64,000 bases of DNA, taken from Neorickettsia findlayensis (lineage in GTDB: Bacteria > Pseudomonadota > Alphaproteobacteria > Rickettsiales > Anaplasmataceae). Where the stretch lies: NCBI RefSeq assembly GCF_009856525.1, contig NZ_CP047224.1, positions 62,001-126,000 of the forward strand. Direction: 5' to 3'. Under the pieces are notes generated by a model, which saw nothing but the letters and a program-made list of their open reading frames with translations, searched no databases and was not told the DNA's origin. Positions 18,304-26,509 of the stretch are shown in pieces. The position numbers were made by a program, and so were the translations under genes. Position 1 is the first letter of the stretch. Each line of letters starts with the position of its first letter.

Positions 18304-19365
18304 CTAATTCATCTCAAGTAAGTCAGGTCCAATAGGTAAGTATCTTCTCTTGTATTCAGATTTTCTAACGCGTTCAACAACCATTGAGACTGTTTCTTGA
18401 TCTATACTGAGAGTTGTTAAGTCTTGTTTACATGAAATGGCGGTTAAAATTTGGTCGAGTATGTCATATTCAGGAAGTGTATCACAATCTTTTTGGTTAT
18501 ACTTCAGTTCAGCGGTCGGAGCCTTTCTTAATACTGAGTCTGGGATGACATTTTTTTTTTGTAGCGTACTACTTTCTGGTATATTGTCGTTGCGCCATTG
18601 TGCAAGTTTGTAAACCTGTGTTTTTAAAAATGGTGAAATAGGTGCATACCCACCGTATGAATCACCATAGAGAGCAAAGTAACCTGTAAGAATCTCAGAC
18701 CTGTTACTGGTCGAAAGTACAATACTATTGGTTTTGTTTGAAAGTCCCATTAAGATGACAGCGCGTATGCGTGATTGCAAGTTCTGCTCTGTAATATCCT
18801 GTTCTTCCCAGGTCATGCACTGCGAGAAAACCTCTTTGAATGACTGAAGCAATCCATCGATACGGATAACCATATGCGCCACGCCCAACCTATGAGCGAT
18901 CTCTAGTGCATCATCAATACTATTAGTGCTTGTGTAAGGAGAAGGCATCATCACAGTTTGCACGTGATTACTACCAAATGCGTCAGTTGCGATTGTTGCA
19001 ACTAGGGCCGAATCTATTCCTCCAGAAAGTCCAATGATTACGTCTAATGTGTCTGTGTTTTTTAAATACTTCCTTAGTTCGTGAAGTATAAATGAATAGT
19101 ATTTTCTCAATTTGTGGTCATGTTCCCGCATGTAAGCATTACAAATAACCTTTACTTTGTGTGAGGTAAAGGAGTCCAATTGTATTTCTTGGAAGAACTC
19201 GCTGTAGGTTGCATAGGTTTTATTCGCATCTAGGATCCATATGAAAGTCTCTAATTGGTATTCTGTGCCGTATTTTACTACATGACCGAAGTATTTGCTA
19301 ATAACGCATGATTCTTCAAATAGGGTATTTGTAAACTTGTGGTTTACCTTTAGGAATCTCTCCAT
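18304..19365 (-). CDS. nadE: NAD+ synthetase with no recognisable glutaminase domain
   Basis: NadE makes NAD from deamido-NAD, ATP and ammonia. The ATP-pyrophosphatase part starts near residue 85 and carries the P-loop SGGIDS (114-119). It also has the NLQSRIRAVILMGLSN block, STSNRSEILTGY, GDSYGG, and the C-terminal KAPTAELKYNQKDCDTLPEY. These match the synthetase half of the large glutamine-dependent enzyme rather than the small ammonia-dependent type. The N-terminal nitrilase-type glutaminase (normally ~270 residues) is reduced to ~85 residues with no recognisable catalytic motif. It therefore probably uses free ammonia. nadC, also in this window, makes the upstream intermediate. Confidence 0.9.
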   Translation of the reverse strand: MERFLKVNHKFTNTLFEESCVISKYFGHVVKYGTEYQLETFIWILDANKTYATYSEFFQEIQLDSFTSHKVKVICNAYMREHDHKLRKYYSFILHELRKYLKNTDTLDVIIGLSGGIDSALVATIATDAFGSNHVQTVMMPSPYTSTNSIDDALEIAHRLGVAHMVIRIDGLLQSFKEVFSQCMTWEEQDITEQNLQSRIRAVILMGLSNKTNSIVLSTSNRSEILTGYFALYGDSYGGYAPISPFLKTQVYKLAQWRNDNIPESSTLQKKNVIPDSVLRKAPTAELKYNQKDCDTLPEYDILDQILTAISCKQDLTTLSIDQETVSMVVERVRKSEYKRRYLPIGPDLLEMN

Positions 19366-19645
19366 TTTGCTAGAAAGATATTCCAGCCCTCATACTCAAT
19401 TCTAGTAGAAAAGTTTGTTTCGATGAGTAGAGGCTGTTAGAATTTTCAGACTGCGTTAATTTGTTGGATTCGAAAAATTTCGTAGAGTTGTACTTCAAGT
19501 GCATTAGCTTCGAAAGTTGTTTCAGTAAGTTCTGAATATCAAGCGTGTCTTGATGTTCGATCTCATAAAAGCAACGAGTTTTGTGCAGTGTTGATATTAT
19601 GAATTTGTTTAATGACTTCAAGCGTGTCTGTGTAAATGGTTTCTG

Positions 19646-20275
19646 ATGGAATGGAAAGTTGATAAAGACTGTATCGATTACCAAATGTCACTCATGTTTA
19701 TGCAAGAGCGGGTAAAGCAGATCATTAATGGTTCAGGCGATGAGTTGGTGTGGTTGTTGCAATATGAAGCGCTCTATACAAGTGGTACAAGCGCGGATCC
19801 ACAGGATCTACGCAATCCAGATCTTTTCCCAGTTTTTAATGCTGGAAGAGGAGGAAAGTATACTTATCATGGTCCTGGGCAGCGTGTTATCTATCCAATA
19901 CTCAATTTGAGAAGCCGTAATATATGTGATCTTCATAAATATATTTATTTGTTGGAAGAAGTAGTAATTATGACGCTTGATAACTTTGGGATTAATAGTC
20001 ACAGAAAAGATGGACATACTGGAGTATGGGTGGGAACAAGATGTCAGCCGCTAAAAAAAATTGCCGCAATTGGTGTAAGAGTGAGTAAGTGGGTGAGTTA
20101 TCATGGTATTGCTGTTAATTTGTATCCGGATCTGAGCCACTATGATGGGATAATTCCTTGTGGAATTAAGAATTTTGGTGTCACTTCTGTAAAGGAAGTA
20201 GGTATAGAAATAAAGAGTTTCGATACATTTGATAAATACTTTAAAAAATCATTTATAAAAATCTTTGGCGAGTAA
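19646..20275 (+). CDS. lipB: Lipoyl(octanoyl) transferase LipB
   Basis: LipB moves octanoyl groups from acyl-carrier protein to the lipoyl domains of 2-oxoacid dehydrogenases. The 209-residue protein has the family motifs: LYTSGTSA near residues 43-50, RGGKYTYHGPGQ near 68-79, the KIAAIGVRV block with the catalytic lysine at 138, and PCGI with the catalytic cysteine at 172. The start ATG gives the expected N-terminus. truB follows 11 bases downstream on the same strand, so they are probably cotranscribed. Confidence 0.96.
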   Translation: MEWKVDKDCIDYQMSLMFMQERVKQIINGSGDELVWLLQYEALYTSGTSADPQDLRNPDLFPVFNAGRGGKYTYHGPGQRVIYPILNLRSRNICDLHKYIYLLEEVVIMTLDNFGINSHRKDGHTGVWVGTRCQPLKKIAAIGVRVSKWVSYHGIAVNLYPDLSHYDGIIPCGIKNFGVTSVKEVGIEIKSFDTFDKYFKKSFIKIFGE

Positions 20276-20286
20276 GTGAGAATGCC

Positions 20287-20994
20287 ATGGTGTTGGATGT
20301 GAAGTTAGATACCATTGAAGGTTGGCTTAACTTAGATAAGGAAAGTGGAATCTCCTCGTTTGGCGCATTGAAACTTTTAAAACGTAAGCTCGGTGTCAAG
20401 AAAGCCGGCTATGTGGGCACATTGGACCCTATTGCAACAGGAGTTCTGATTATTGCTCTTGGCAGGACAACAAAGCTCATCCCGCAGTTTGATGATTCTT
20501 TCAAAGAATACGAATTTACGATCGAATGGGGCACAGAAACAGATACACTAGATTCGGAGGGTACAGTGCTACGAAGCGGTGGTCTCATACCAAGTATGAG
20601 TGCAATTCTTGCGGTTTTACCGTCTTTTCTTGGTGAGCAATTACAAGTCCCACCCAGGTTCTCAGCTATCCACGTGAATGGCATTAGAGCCTATTTGCTT
20701 GCTCGAGCTGGTATGGAGTTTCAAATGCAACCCAGGAGAATCATTATACACAGTATCGAGTGTATAAAGCATTCATCTGGGCAATCAGTCCTAAGAGTAT
20801 CATGTAGTAAAGGAACTTACGTTAGGGCGATCGCTCGGGACATTGCACACAAACTAGGTTCACTGGCATTCGTTAGTAGGATACGCAGAACAAAGTCAGG
20901 CGTGTTCGACATCACCAGTGGGAACAAGCTTTCAGAAATTACAAAGGAGCATATAATTCCACCGAGTGCTCCATTCAAAACGCTTAGTCCATAA
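20287..20994 (+). CDS. truB: tRNA pseudouridine-55 synthase TruB, short form
   Basis: TruB converts U55 of the T loop to pseudouridine. The catalytic block VGTLDPIATGVL contains the active Asp47. LDKESGISS near the N-terminus, the KEYEFTIEWGTETDTLDSEG block and the SKGTYVRAIARDIA motif are all typical. At 235 residues it lacks much of the C-terminal extension (PUA or TruB_C) found in ~300-residue homologues, ending soon after the SGVFDI motif. It follows lipB by 11 bases. Its last 11 bases overlap a small gene on the other strand. Confidence 0.95.
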   Translation: MVLDVKLDTIEGWLNLDKESGISSFGALKLLKRKLGVKKAGYVGTLDPIATGVLIIALGRTTKLIPQFDDSFKEYEFTIEWGTETDTLDSEGTVLRSGGLIPSMSAILAVLPSFLGEQLQVPPRFSAIHVNGIRAYLLARAGMEFQMQPRRIIIHSIECIKHSSGQSVLRVSCSKGTYVRAIARDIAHKLGSLAFVSRIRRTKSGVFDITSGNKLSEITKEHIIPPSAPFKTLSP

Positions 20995-21151
20995 GCGTTT
21001 TGCCTTGGCTTTTGTTTGTACCGGACACATCTAAAGTCCGCTCCAATGATGAGTTCTGGATGCTCAAGCGTACGAGAAGTGCAATGGCGACCGCTACAAA
21101 AACAGCCAAGCAACAAAAAGCACAGAGCAGCAAGAGTTTGTTGGTATTCAT
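20984..21151 (-). CDS. Small single-pass membrane protein (55 aa)
   Basis: An ATG at 21151 is preceded by a good ribosome-binding site (AGGTGG, five bases away). The 55-residue product has one hydrophobic helix (about residues 5-28: LLLLCAFCCLAVFVAVAIAL) and a short polar tail. It is convergent with and overlaps truB by 11 bases. No family recognised; the size and layout resemble small assembly factors, but nothing identifies it. The frame can be extended upstream to 21214, though the ribosome-binding site supports the shorter form. Confidence 0.45.
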   Translation of the reverse strand: MNTNKLLLLCAFCCLAVFVAVAIALLVRLSIQNSSLERTLDVSGTNKSQGKTLMD

Positions 21152-21214
21152 GCAATCCACCTGCTGTAGCAACGCTATACCACTAAGTGTAGGGCCTTTC
21201 TGAGGTATAGTCAA

Positions 21215-21622
21215 GAAATTTACCTATTTTTATAGGTGGTTCTGCTTCTATAACGCGCGCTTTTGCCATGGTAAGACGGTTATATTTCCTATTTACTAAG
21301 GGGCAAGTGATTCGTGATTTTTTCGTTTGTTCTCGCAAATAGAGCGTTTCCCTTAAAATAGGGGTCCGTTGTCGTTGAAGGAGGTATCACTGAGAAACTA
21401 GGATAGTTCAAAATGCTATAGGAGAGAATTGCACGTATATATAGAAAGGTATTACAATACTATTATTCAGTGAGATTTTTTGGGTACATCCCCTATGTAG
21501 GGGATGGTGCTTTGATCGTTTATTCTGAGGGTTTGGCTTGCTTATTCTGTGCCAGTTGTGTGGAAGATACAGAGCTGAGCCCAGCCATTTTACTATTTTC
21601 CCGTAAGTATTGGAGGTTGAGA
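21215..21622. other. 408-bp non-coding region upstream of the 93-bp-repeat gene
   Basis: The frame of the downstream gene extends back to a GTG at 21470, but the strong GGAGG just before the ATG at 21623 suggests this stretch is untranslated leader or spacer. No RNA gene seen. Confidence 0.4.
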
Positions 21623-22564
21623 ATGTCGGCTGTCGAGTTATGTGAGCCAAAGTGTTTGATTTCCATATTGCTTATCGCTGTAGTGAGTTTGTTATCTCTA
21701 CTTGTTGTTCTTGCCATATGGATTATTTCTTTGAGAATGGTCAAAGCAGAAATTAGGACACTTAAAAAGAGGGTTGAGGATTTTCATGAAAGATTAGATC
21801 TCTATTTTGCAATGAGTACAGACATGTCTTGCGATCAAGAAGTTAGCATGCAGTATGTGGACGGTTTACACCAAACTCACTGGATACAGAGTAGTGGTGA
21901 CTTATCAAACGCGGCTTATTGTACTGCGGATGGTGCTGAGAGAATGCCCACTAACGAGCACACGCTTGTAAAACAGTTAAAACCTGAAGCGCCATTACCA
22001 AACGTGGCTTATTGTACTGTGGATGATGGTGAGAAACTGGCCATATACCAGAAGATGGTTGAAAAATGGTTAAGGTATGAAGCGCCATTATCAAACGCGG
22101 CTTATTGTACTGCGGATGGTGCTGAGAAACTGTCCATTTACGAGAACATGCTTATAAAATGGTTAATGGATGAAGCGCCATTATCAGACGCGGTTCATTA
22201 TACTGCGAATGCTGCTGAGAAACTGGCCATTTACGAGCACATATTTGTAAAATGGTTAACACATAAAGCGTCATTATCACTTAAGAATGTTGAGTCGCAA
22301 AGGTATGATCACACCGTCAATGTCTCTGAAAGCCTCAAAACAGATAGCTGCAACAATGCTAAGCCAATGGCGGGCTTTTTGAAGGTAAAGTATATCAAGG
22401 ATCCTATATTCATGCACTTTATGCGGAGTGAATTATCCTGCTTCAGTATGATAGTTCCTCCTTTGAGTGATGCTAGTGAGTCAGAAGAACAGGAGACGTC
22501 TGTTGAATTGCCCAGTGTTACTGAATCTGGATCGCTCAATATAAGTAGGGTTCTTTTAGCGTGA
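21623..22564 (+). CDS. Membrane-anchored coiled-coil protein with 31-residue repeats (313 aa)
   Basis: The start ATG has GGAGG seven bases upstream. One membrane helix (about residues 12-38) is followed by a short predicted coiled coil (VKAEIRTLKKRVEDFHERLD). Four tandem 31-residue repeats come next (pattern LSNAAYCTADGAEKL, then Y, then KWL, then EAP), then a polar tail with Ser/Glu-rich segments. The topology of an N-terminal anchor and a soluble repeat domain resembles the array that follows, but it lacks their conserved motifs. Function unknown; surface or periplasmic exposure is possible. Confidence 0.68.
   Translation: MSAVELCEPKCLISILLIAVVSLLSLLVVLAIWIISLRMVKAEIRTLKKRVEDFHERLDLYFAMSTDMSCDQEVSMQYVDGLHQTHWIQSSGDLSNAAYCTADGAERMPTNEHTLVKQLKPEAPLPNVAYCTVDDGEKLAIYQKMVEKWLRYEAPLSNAAYCTADGAEKLSIYENMLIKWLMDEAPLSDAVHYTANAAEKLAIYEHIFVKWLTHKASLSLKNVESQRYDHTVNVSESLKTDSCNNAKPMAGFLKVKYIKDPIFMHFMRSELSCFSMIVPPLSDASESEEQETSVELPSVTESGSLNISRVLLA
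21902..22273 (+). repeat. 93-bp in-frame tandem repeat, four copies
   Basis: Unit starts are at 21902, 21995, 22088 and 22181, a period of exactly 93 bases (31 codons). The copies share TCAAACGCGGCTTATTGTAC-like starts but have diverged more than the 96-bp repeat at 3066. This suggests older amplification. Confidence 0.9.
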
Positions 22565-23299
22565 TGTGTTCAGTAATGTACATAATGTGCTAATTTATTC
22601 GTTTTGTAGTCTATTTGCATCTGGCGGTCCAACATTAGTCTCGCGTGGTGTGTTTTGACTGCCCGAATTATTTTGCTGAAGCAGGTAATTGTACTCTTCA
22701 TCTTACATGCCTGGTGTACATACTGATGTTTCCAGTTTCGTACGTCCTTGTACCGCATAATGACTTGCCTTCCGGTGCTGCTTTTTACGAGACGAATATA
22801 TCTGTTTTATGAGTTGTTGTAATGCTACTACGTACCAATTAGGGATTTCTCTAGGTATTGTATGTATACAAAGAGAGAAATCTCCAGTACTAAAAGAGCT
22901 GCATGAATCAACAAACGAATTGGTGTATGTGAGGGCAATTAAAGTTTCTTTGCAGTACAAGTATTGGTTGTTGAATACGTGATTCCTGAAACATATAAGT
23001 CTGATCTATCCAGGTGTGAAGCAGGCTGATCTCCGCTAAGGTTGTTTGTCATTTCTTCCATTCAGAATATTAAAAAGATGGTGTTTGCTGGGTTTTTCTC
23101 GTTATGTCACTGTCTTTGCTTAGTCACAATTATGGGTAGTAATCTGGAAAGAATGTGCAAAACGGTTGAGCTCCTTGATGTACTGGAACACGTTTAGGTG
23201 TTTACCCGTCCGAATATGTTTCAGTTTTTTCTATAAGAATGTTTTAGGGTGCAAAAATGGTGAACTGATCAATAGCATAAGTAAACTTTTTCATTCTCT
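22565..23299. other. 735-bp gap before the macro-like array
   Basis: Only short unsupported frames on the reverse strand. No RNA gene or clear hairpin seen. Confidence 0.4.
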
Positions 23300-24346
23300 A
23301 TGCACCAAAAATATGTAGGAATTTATCTGTGTTTGTATGGAACTTTATTCTATTGTATTTTAGAATTGGTATTAACCAATGATTCAATCAATAAGATGAA
23401 TTTCTATATCAAAATAGGTGTAATAGTTGGCGGTGTGGTTTTACTTGTAGCTGCGCTATCAACATTTATAGTGTTCACAAAACGTACTAAGCGCAAATAT
23501 CCATTAGAGGAGATTCTCCCTAGTCAGTTTGTAAAAAGAAGTGGAACTAGTCAACCAAAGCCAACAGTCCAAAAAGAAGGAGAGGGGCATAGTAAAGAGC
23601 ATGTGGATTCTTACGGACAGCTAAATGCTCCGAATTCTGTGTTCAGTGAGTCAGCACTTTCACAAGATATTCAAGTTCCTGGTCTGAAAGGTTGTTTTTT
23701 GAGTTCAGATGGAATTTTAGGTGCTGAAAATGAAGCAACTCAACCCAACTGGTGTGGTAACGTGATCATTGTTGACCTCTCTGCAAGTGTAATAAAGGAT
23801 TACTGCTACAGTAGAACAGGTAGTTCAAGAAGGTTGTATGAAGTTCTTGGAATCAGTGAAGGTCCAATCGAGGATAGTATGAGCAAAGCATTGCGGTTTC
23901 TATATGAAAATTCATCTATCAATTCAAGGGTTTTTAGTGGTCAAAACTGGAAGGCTCGTGTTTTACATATTGCTCCTCCGGATACACGTCCCATAAATCA
24001 TCGTATTGTGCAAGATTTGGGGGTGCCTTACACGGCCTTTTCTTGCACTTTCGTGGATATATTGCATTGCATTAAAACCGGATTGCGCAATTTTGCTCGT
24101 GAAGCCACCCTTTTAATACCGGTGATGGATTTGCCAGAGCGCGGCAAAGATTTGTTGAAATCTGATCAGCTGAAAGTTTTTGCTAAAGCATTTCTGGATA
24201 TTGCCAATAAGGGTTTGGATAAACCTTTGACCGAGGCTTTAGGTGTCAAGGGTGTGAAGATTTGTTGCTACGGTACGGATACACAACGTGCTTTAGCTGA
24301 AGTAATGGCCCAACGAGCTATTACAGGCAGAGGTGCACTTGATTAG
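23300..24346 (+). CDS. Membrane-anchored macro-domain-like protein, array member 1 (348 aa)
   Basis: A membrane helix at about residues 36-60 is followed by a ~60-residue polar linker and a ~210-residue domain shared with the next genes. It opens with GCFLSSDGILG, then GNVIIVDLS (about 153-161), LYEVLGISEGPI, the ARVLHIAPPD strand, LLIPVMDLP, and a closing VKICCYGTDTQRALAEV. This is the order of a macro (ADP-ribose-binding) fold: first strand, glycine loop, IH-like strand, IP strand with loop, final helix. The glycine loop is less glycine-rich than in the gene at 27549. Start uncertain: the ATG at 23396 would give the short N-terminus typical of the paralogues. Confidence 0.68.
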   Translation: MHQKYVGIYLCLYGTLFYCILELVLTNDSINKMNFYIKIGVIVGGVVLLVAALSTFIVFTKRTKRKYPLEEILPSQFVKRSGTSQPKPTVQKEGEGHSKEHVDSYGQLNAPNSVFSESALSQDIQVPGLKGCFLSSDGILGAENEATQPNWCGNVIIVDLSASVIKDYCYSRTGSSRRLYEVLGISEGPIEDSMSKALRFLYENSSINSRVFSGQNWKARVLHIAPPDTRPINHRIVQDLGVPYTAFSCTFVDILHCIKTGLRNFAREATLLIPVMDLPERGKDLLKSDQLKVFAKAFLDIANKGLDKPLTEALGVKGVKICCYGTDTQRALAEVMAQRAITGRGALD

Positions 24347-24910
24347 TACAGGTTGGCGCTCTTGCTGCTCTGGAAGGTAGCGTTTCTATAAATGCTCTTT
24401 ACAGTGTGGCTTGCTCACCTAAAGCGTGGTGGAATACTGACGTAGTAATTATTGGTACAGAGAACGTGGGTGCTCTTATTTATCATCGTACCCTAGGTGT
24501 CCTTTATACGAGGCTCTCGGAATTGTTGGTACTAAAATCAAAAGATCTGCACCGGTCACGATTGATGGTGTTCAAGTTTTCTGCGGTCCACGAGGTCGCA
24601 CTCCTGCAGGGAGAAACTGGATGATTGTGCATGCTATTCCTAATGCCTATTATCAGATTGATCGAATGAAAAATGCGTCTGTTGTGCGGCATCATCTCAG
24701 TAGTTTTGCAAATATTCTCTCCGGTTAGGAGTTTGCCAAATATGTTAATGGGGAGGTGGGACAGTCTTTGGGTCCAGGTTGTGTGCCCCCAACTATCTTG
24801 ATAGAGTCCCCATTGTTAACAGAGCCTGACGAAATGCGTCATTTTGCTTGGTGCCTTGCTACTCAGCCTGGTGTGGAGAAGGATGGTATTCTGTCCTATA
24901 TGAATTTGCC
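24259..24910 (+). repeat. 652-bp direct repeat, copy 1
   Basis: This is identical to 28376-29027 (offset 4117 bases) except for one base (A at 24887, G at 29004). It spans the 3' end of array member 1 and most of the pseudogene behind it. Sequence on either side diverges abruptly. Such identity between otherwise diverged paralogues points to recent gene conversion or duplication. Confidence 0.95.
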
Positions 24911-25250
24911 AGTTAAGGTTTGGTGGGCTGCTGTGGCGACCATGGCAAACGCTTTCTCCAGTGAGGATTTTGCCACATATGTTAGGAAGCAGACGCGACC
25001 GCATTGGGGTCCAGGTTGTATGCCCACTGTCTTGGTAGAACCTCCGTTGACAGATCACCCTGTGGTGCCACGGTCTGAGCAAATGCGTTATTTTGCTAGG
25101 TGCCTTGCTGGTGCGTACAGGCATGGTATTCTGCCATGTATGAAGGTGCGAGCTACGGTTTGTTGTGGTAGTGAAGAGCTGCATGCTGCTGCTCTCGAGG
25201 GAGTAAGAGATGCTGTACAAGAGCGTTTACAAGAGGGGAGAGGGACATAG
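24347..25250 (+). pseudogene. Macro-like array pseudogene 1, frameshifted, with duplicated 3' end
   Basis: No start or anchor region: it begins directly after the stop of member 1, in a frame reading VQVGALAALEGSVS, homologous to VKVGTLAALESCIS of the gene at 25431. A frameshift near 24490-24505 interrupts the LYEALGI motif. An in-frame TAG lies at 24726-24728 (SG-stop-EFAKYV). After that the frame is open to 25250 and contains the GPGC-to-CCGS part twice, the first copy breaking off at PVKVWW and the second complete. It is therefore both decayed and chimeric. Confidence 0.85.
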
Positions 25251-25320
25251 TAGCCATCCAATATCTTGTGTTTTAGCTAGAACGATAGTTCAGCGGTTGG
25301 TATCTTTTCCTTAAGTAAAT

Positions 25321-25430
25321 ATTTTAAAAAAATTCTTTGGGGTCTCTCAAAATTTACTATTTCACGTTACAACGTTTAGTGAAAATAATAAGATAATTAA
25401 GCTTTTAATTATAGCTGGTTAGGGGGGTTT
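25321..25430 (+). promoter_or_regulatory. Conserved upstream element of the macro-like array, copy 1
   Basis: Related to 26385-26509 and 27424-27548. The -10-like hexamer is degenerate here (TACAAC at 25368-25373). The end is conserved: CTTTTAATTATAGC, then GTTAGGGGGG, three T and the ATG. The run of six G is an unusually strong and constant ribosome-binding site for this array. Confidence 0.5.
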
Positions 25431-26321
25431 ATGGGAACAAGTGAGAAGATAGCATTAGGAGTCGGAGTTGTATTAGGCGTTCTGCTCTTAGTAGCTATGC
25501 TGTATTGTCTCCATTGGTTATTTAGGAGACGTGCCGCATTGAGAGCTGCTTCAGAAGAGGAAAGTAAGCAGCCTGCAGCTAAAGAACCTCCGGTTCCTCG
25601 TCTTGAAGAAGTAAAAGTTGGCACTCTTGCTGCTCTGGAAAGTTGCATTAGTCAAGATGAGCTTTTCGGTCAGCCTGACTTAGCTTATGGTTCGCTTTGG
25701 TCAATGGAAGCGAGCTGGGGTACTGATGTAGTGATTGTGGATACAGAACCTAGATGCTCTCTTCTACCATCCTACGGTGACACTCGTTTATACAGAGCCC
25801 TCGGAATTCGTGGTCGTCCGATTGACAAATCTAAATGGACTATGATTAATGGTGTTGAAATTTTCTGCGGTTCACGAGGTCGTACTTCCAGAGGACGTCG
25901 CTGGGTGCTTGTGCATGCTGTTCCTAGTGCGTGTTATCATACTGATTCAATAGAAAATGCGGCTGCTGCGCGGCGTCATCTTGGTAATTTTGCAAGTGTT
26001 CTTTCCAGTGGTGAGTTTGCAGAGTATGTTAAGGGGCAGGTGCGACGGCATTGGGGTCCAGGTTGTATGCCCACTGTCTTGGTAGAACCTCCGTTTGCAG
26101 ATCACCCTGTGATGCGATGGCATGAGCGAGTCCGTCATTTTGTTGGGTACCTTGCTGCTCAGCCTGGTGTGGACAGGCGTGGTATTCTGCCACATATGAA
26201 TTTGCCAGTTAAGGTTTGTTGTGGTAGTAAAGAGCTGCAGGCTGCTGCTCTCGAGGGAGTAAGAGATGCTGTAAAAGAGCGTTCACAGGAAAGGTCTTCA
26301 CAAGGAGTGGGAGGAATATAG
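25431..26321 (+). CDS. Membrane-anchored macro-domain-like protein, array member 2 (296 aa)
   Basis: One N-terminal membrane helix (about residues 8-31), then a basic stop-transfer RRRAALR, a polar linker and the shared domain. Macro-fold landmarks in order are DVVIVDTEP, GDTRLYRALGIRGRPI (glycine-loop position), FCGSRGRTSRGRRWVLVHAVP (the motif that reads G-x-x-x-T ... IH-x-x-P in macro proteins), PTVLVEPP, and a final VKVCCGSKELQAAAL helix. The ATG is preceded by the AGGGGGG element. The topology leaves the domain free in the cytosol or periplasm depending on orientation. Binding to ADP-ribose is inference only. Confidence 0.7.
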   Translation: MGTSEKIALGVGVVLGVLLLVAMLYCLHWLFRRRAALRAASEEESKQPAAKEPPVPRLEEVKVGTLAALESCISQDELFGQPDLAYGSLWSMEASWGTDVVIVDTEPRCSLLPSYGDTRLYRALGIRGRPIDKSKWTMINGVEIFCGSRGRTSRGRRWVLVHAVPSACYHTDSIENAAAARRHLGNFASVLSSGEFAEYVKGQVRRHWGPGCMPTVLVEPPFADHPVMRWHERVRHFVGYLAAQPGVDRRGILPHMNLPVKVCCGSKELQAAALEGVRDAVKERSQERSSQGVGGI

Positions 26322-26384
26322 CAGCTATCCTATATTTCGTGTTTTAGCTAAAACGATAGTTCAGTGTTTAATGAATATTTTAAG

Positions 26385-26509
26385 CAAATTTTTTAAGATT
26401 TCTCAAGATTTATTGTTTTACGTTATAATATTTGATAGAACCACGTTGCAATCTTTAATAAAAATAGCAAAACAATTGAACTTTTAATTATAGCAAGTTA
26501 GGGGGGTTT
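26385..26509 (+). promoter_or_regulatory. Conserved upstream element of the macro-like array, copy 2
   Basis: A perfect TATAAT (26424-26429) in ACGTTATAATATTTGATAG is a good -10 candidate; no convincing -35 is seen. The element continues with ACCACGTTGCAATCTTTAAT and ends GTTAGGGGGG before the ATG. It is nearly identical to 27424-27548, so each array gene probably has its own promoter. Confidence 0.55.

Noticed and set aside
19370-19684. 104-codon reverse frame between nadE and lipB, considered as the missing glutaminase half of NadE
   Set aside because: It is in a different frame, overlaps the start of lipB, and contains none of the nitrilase motifs.
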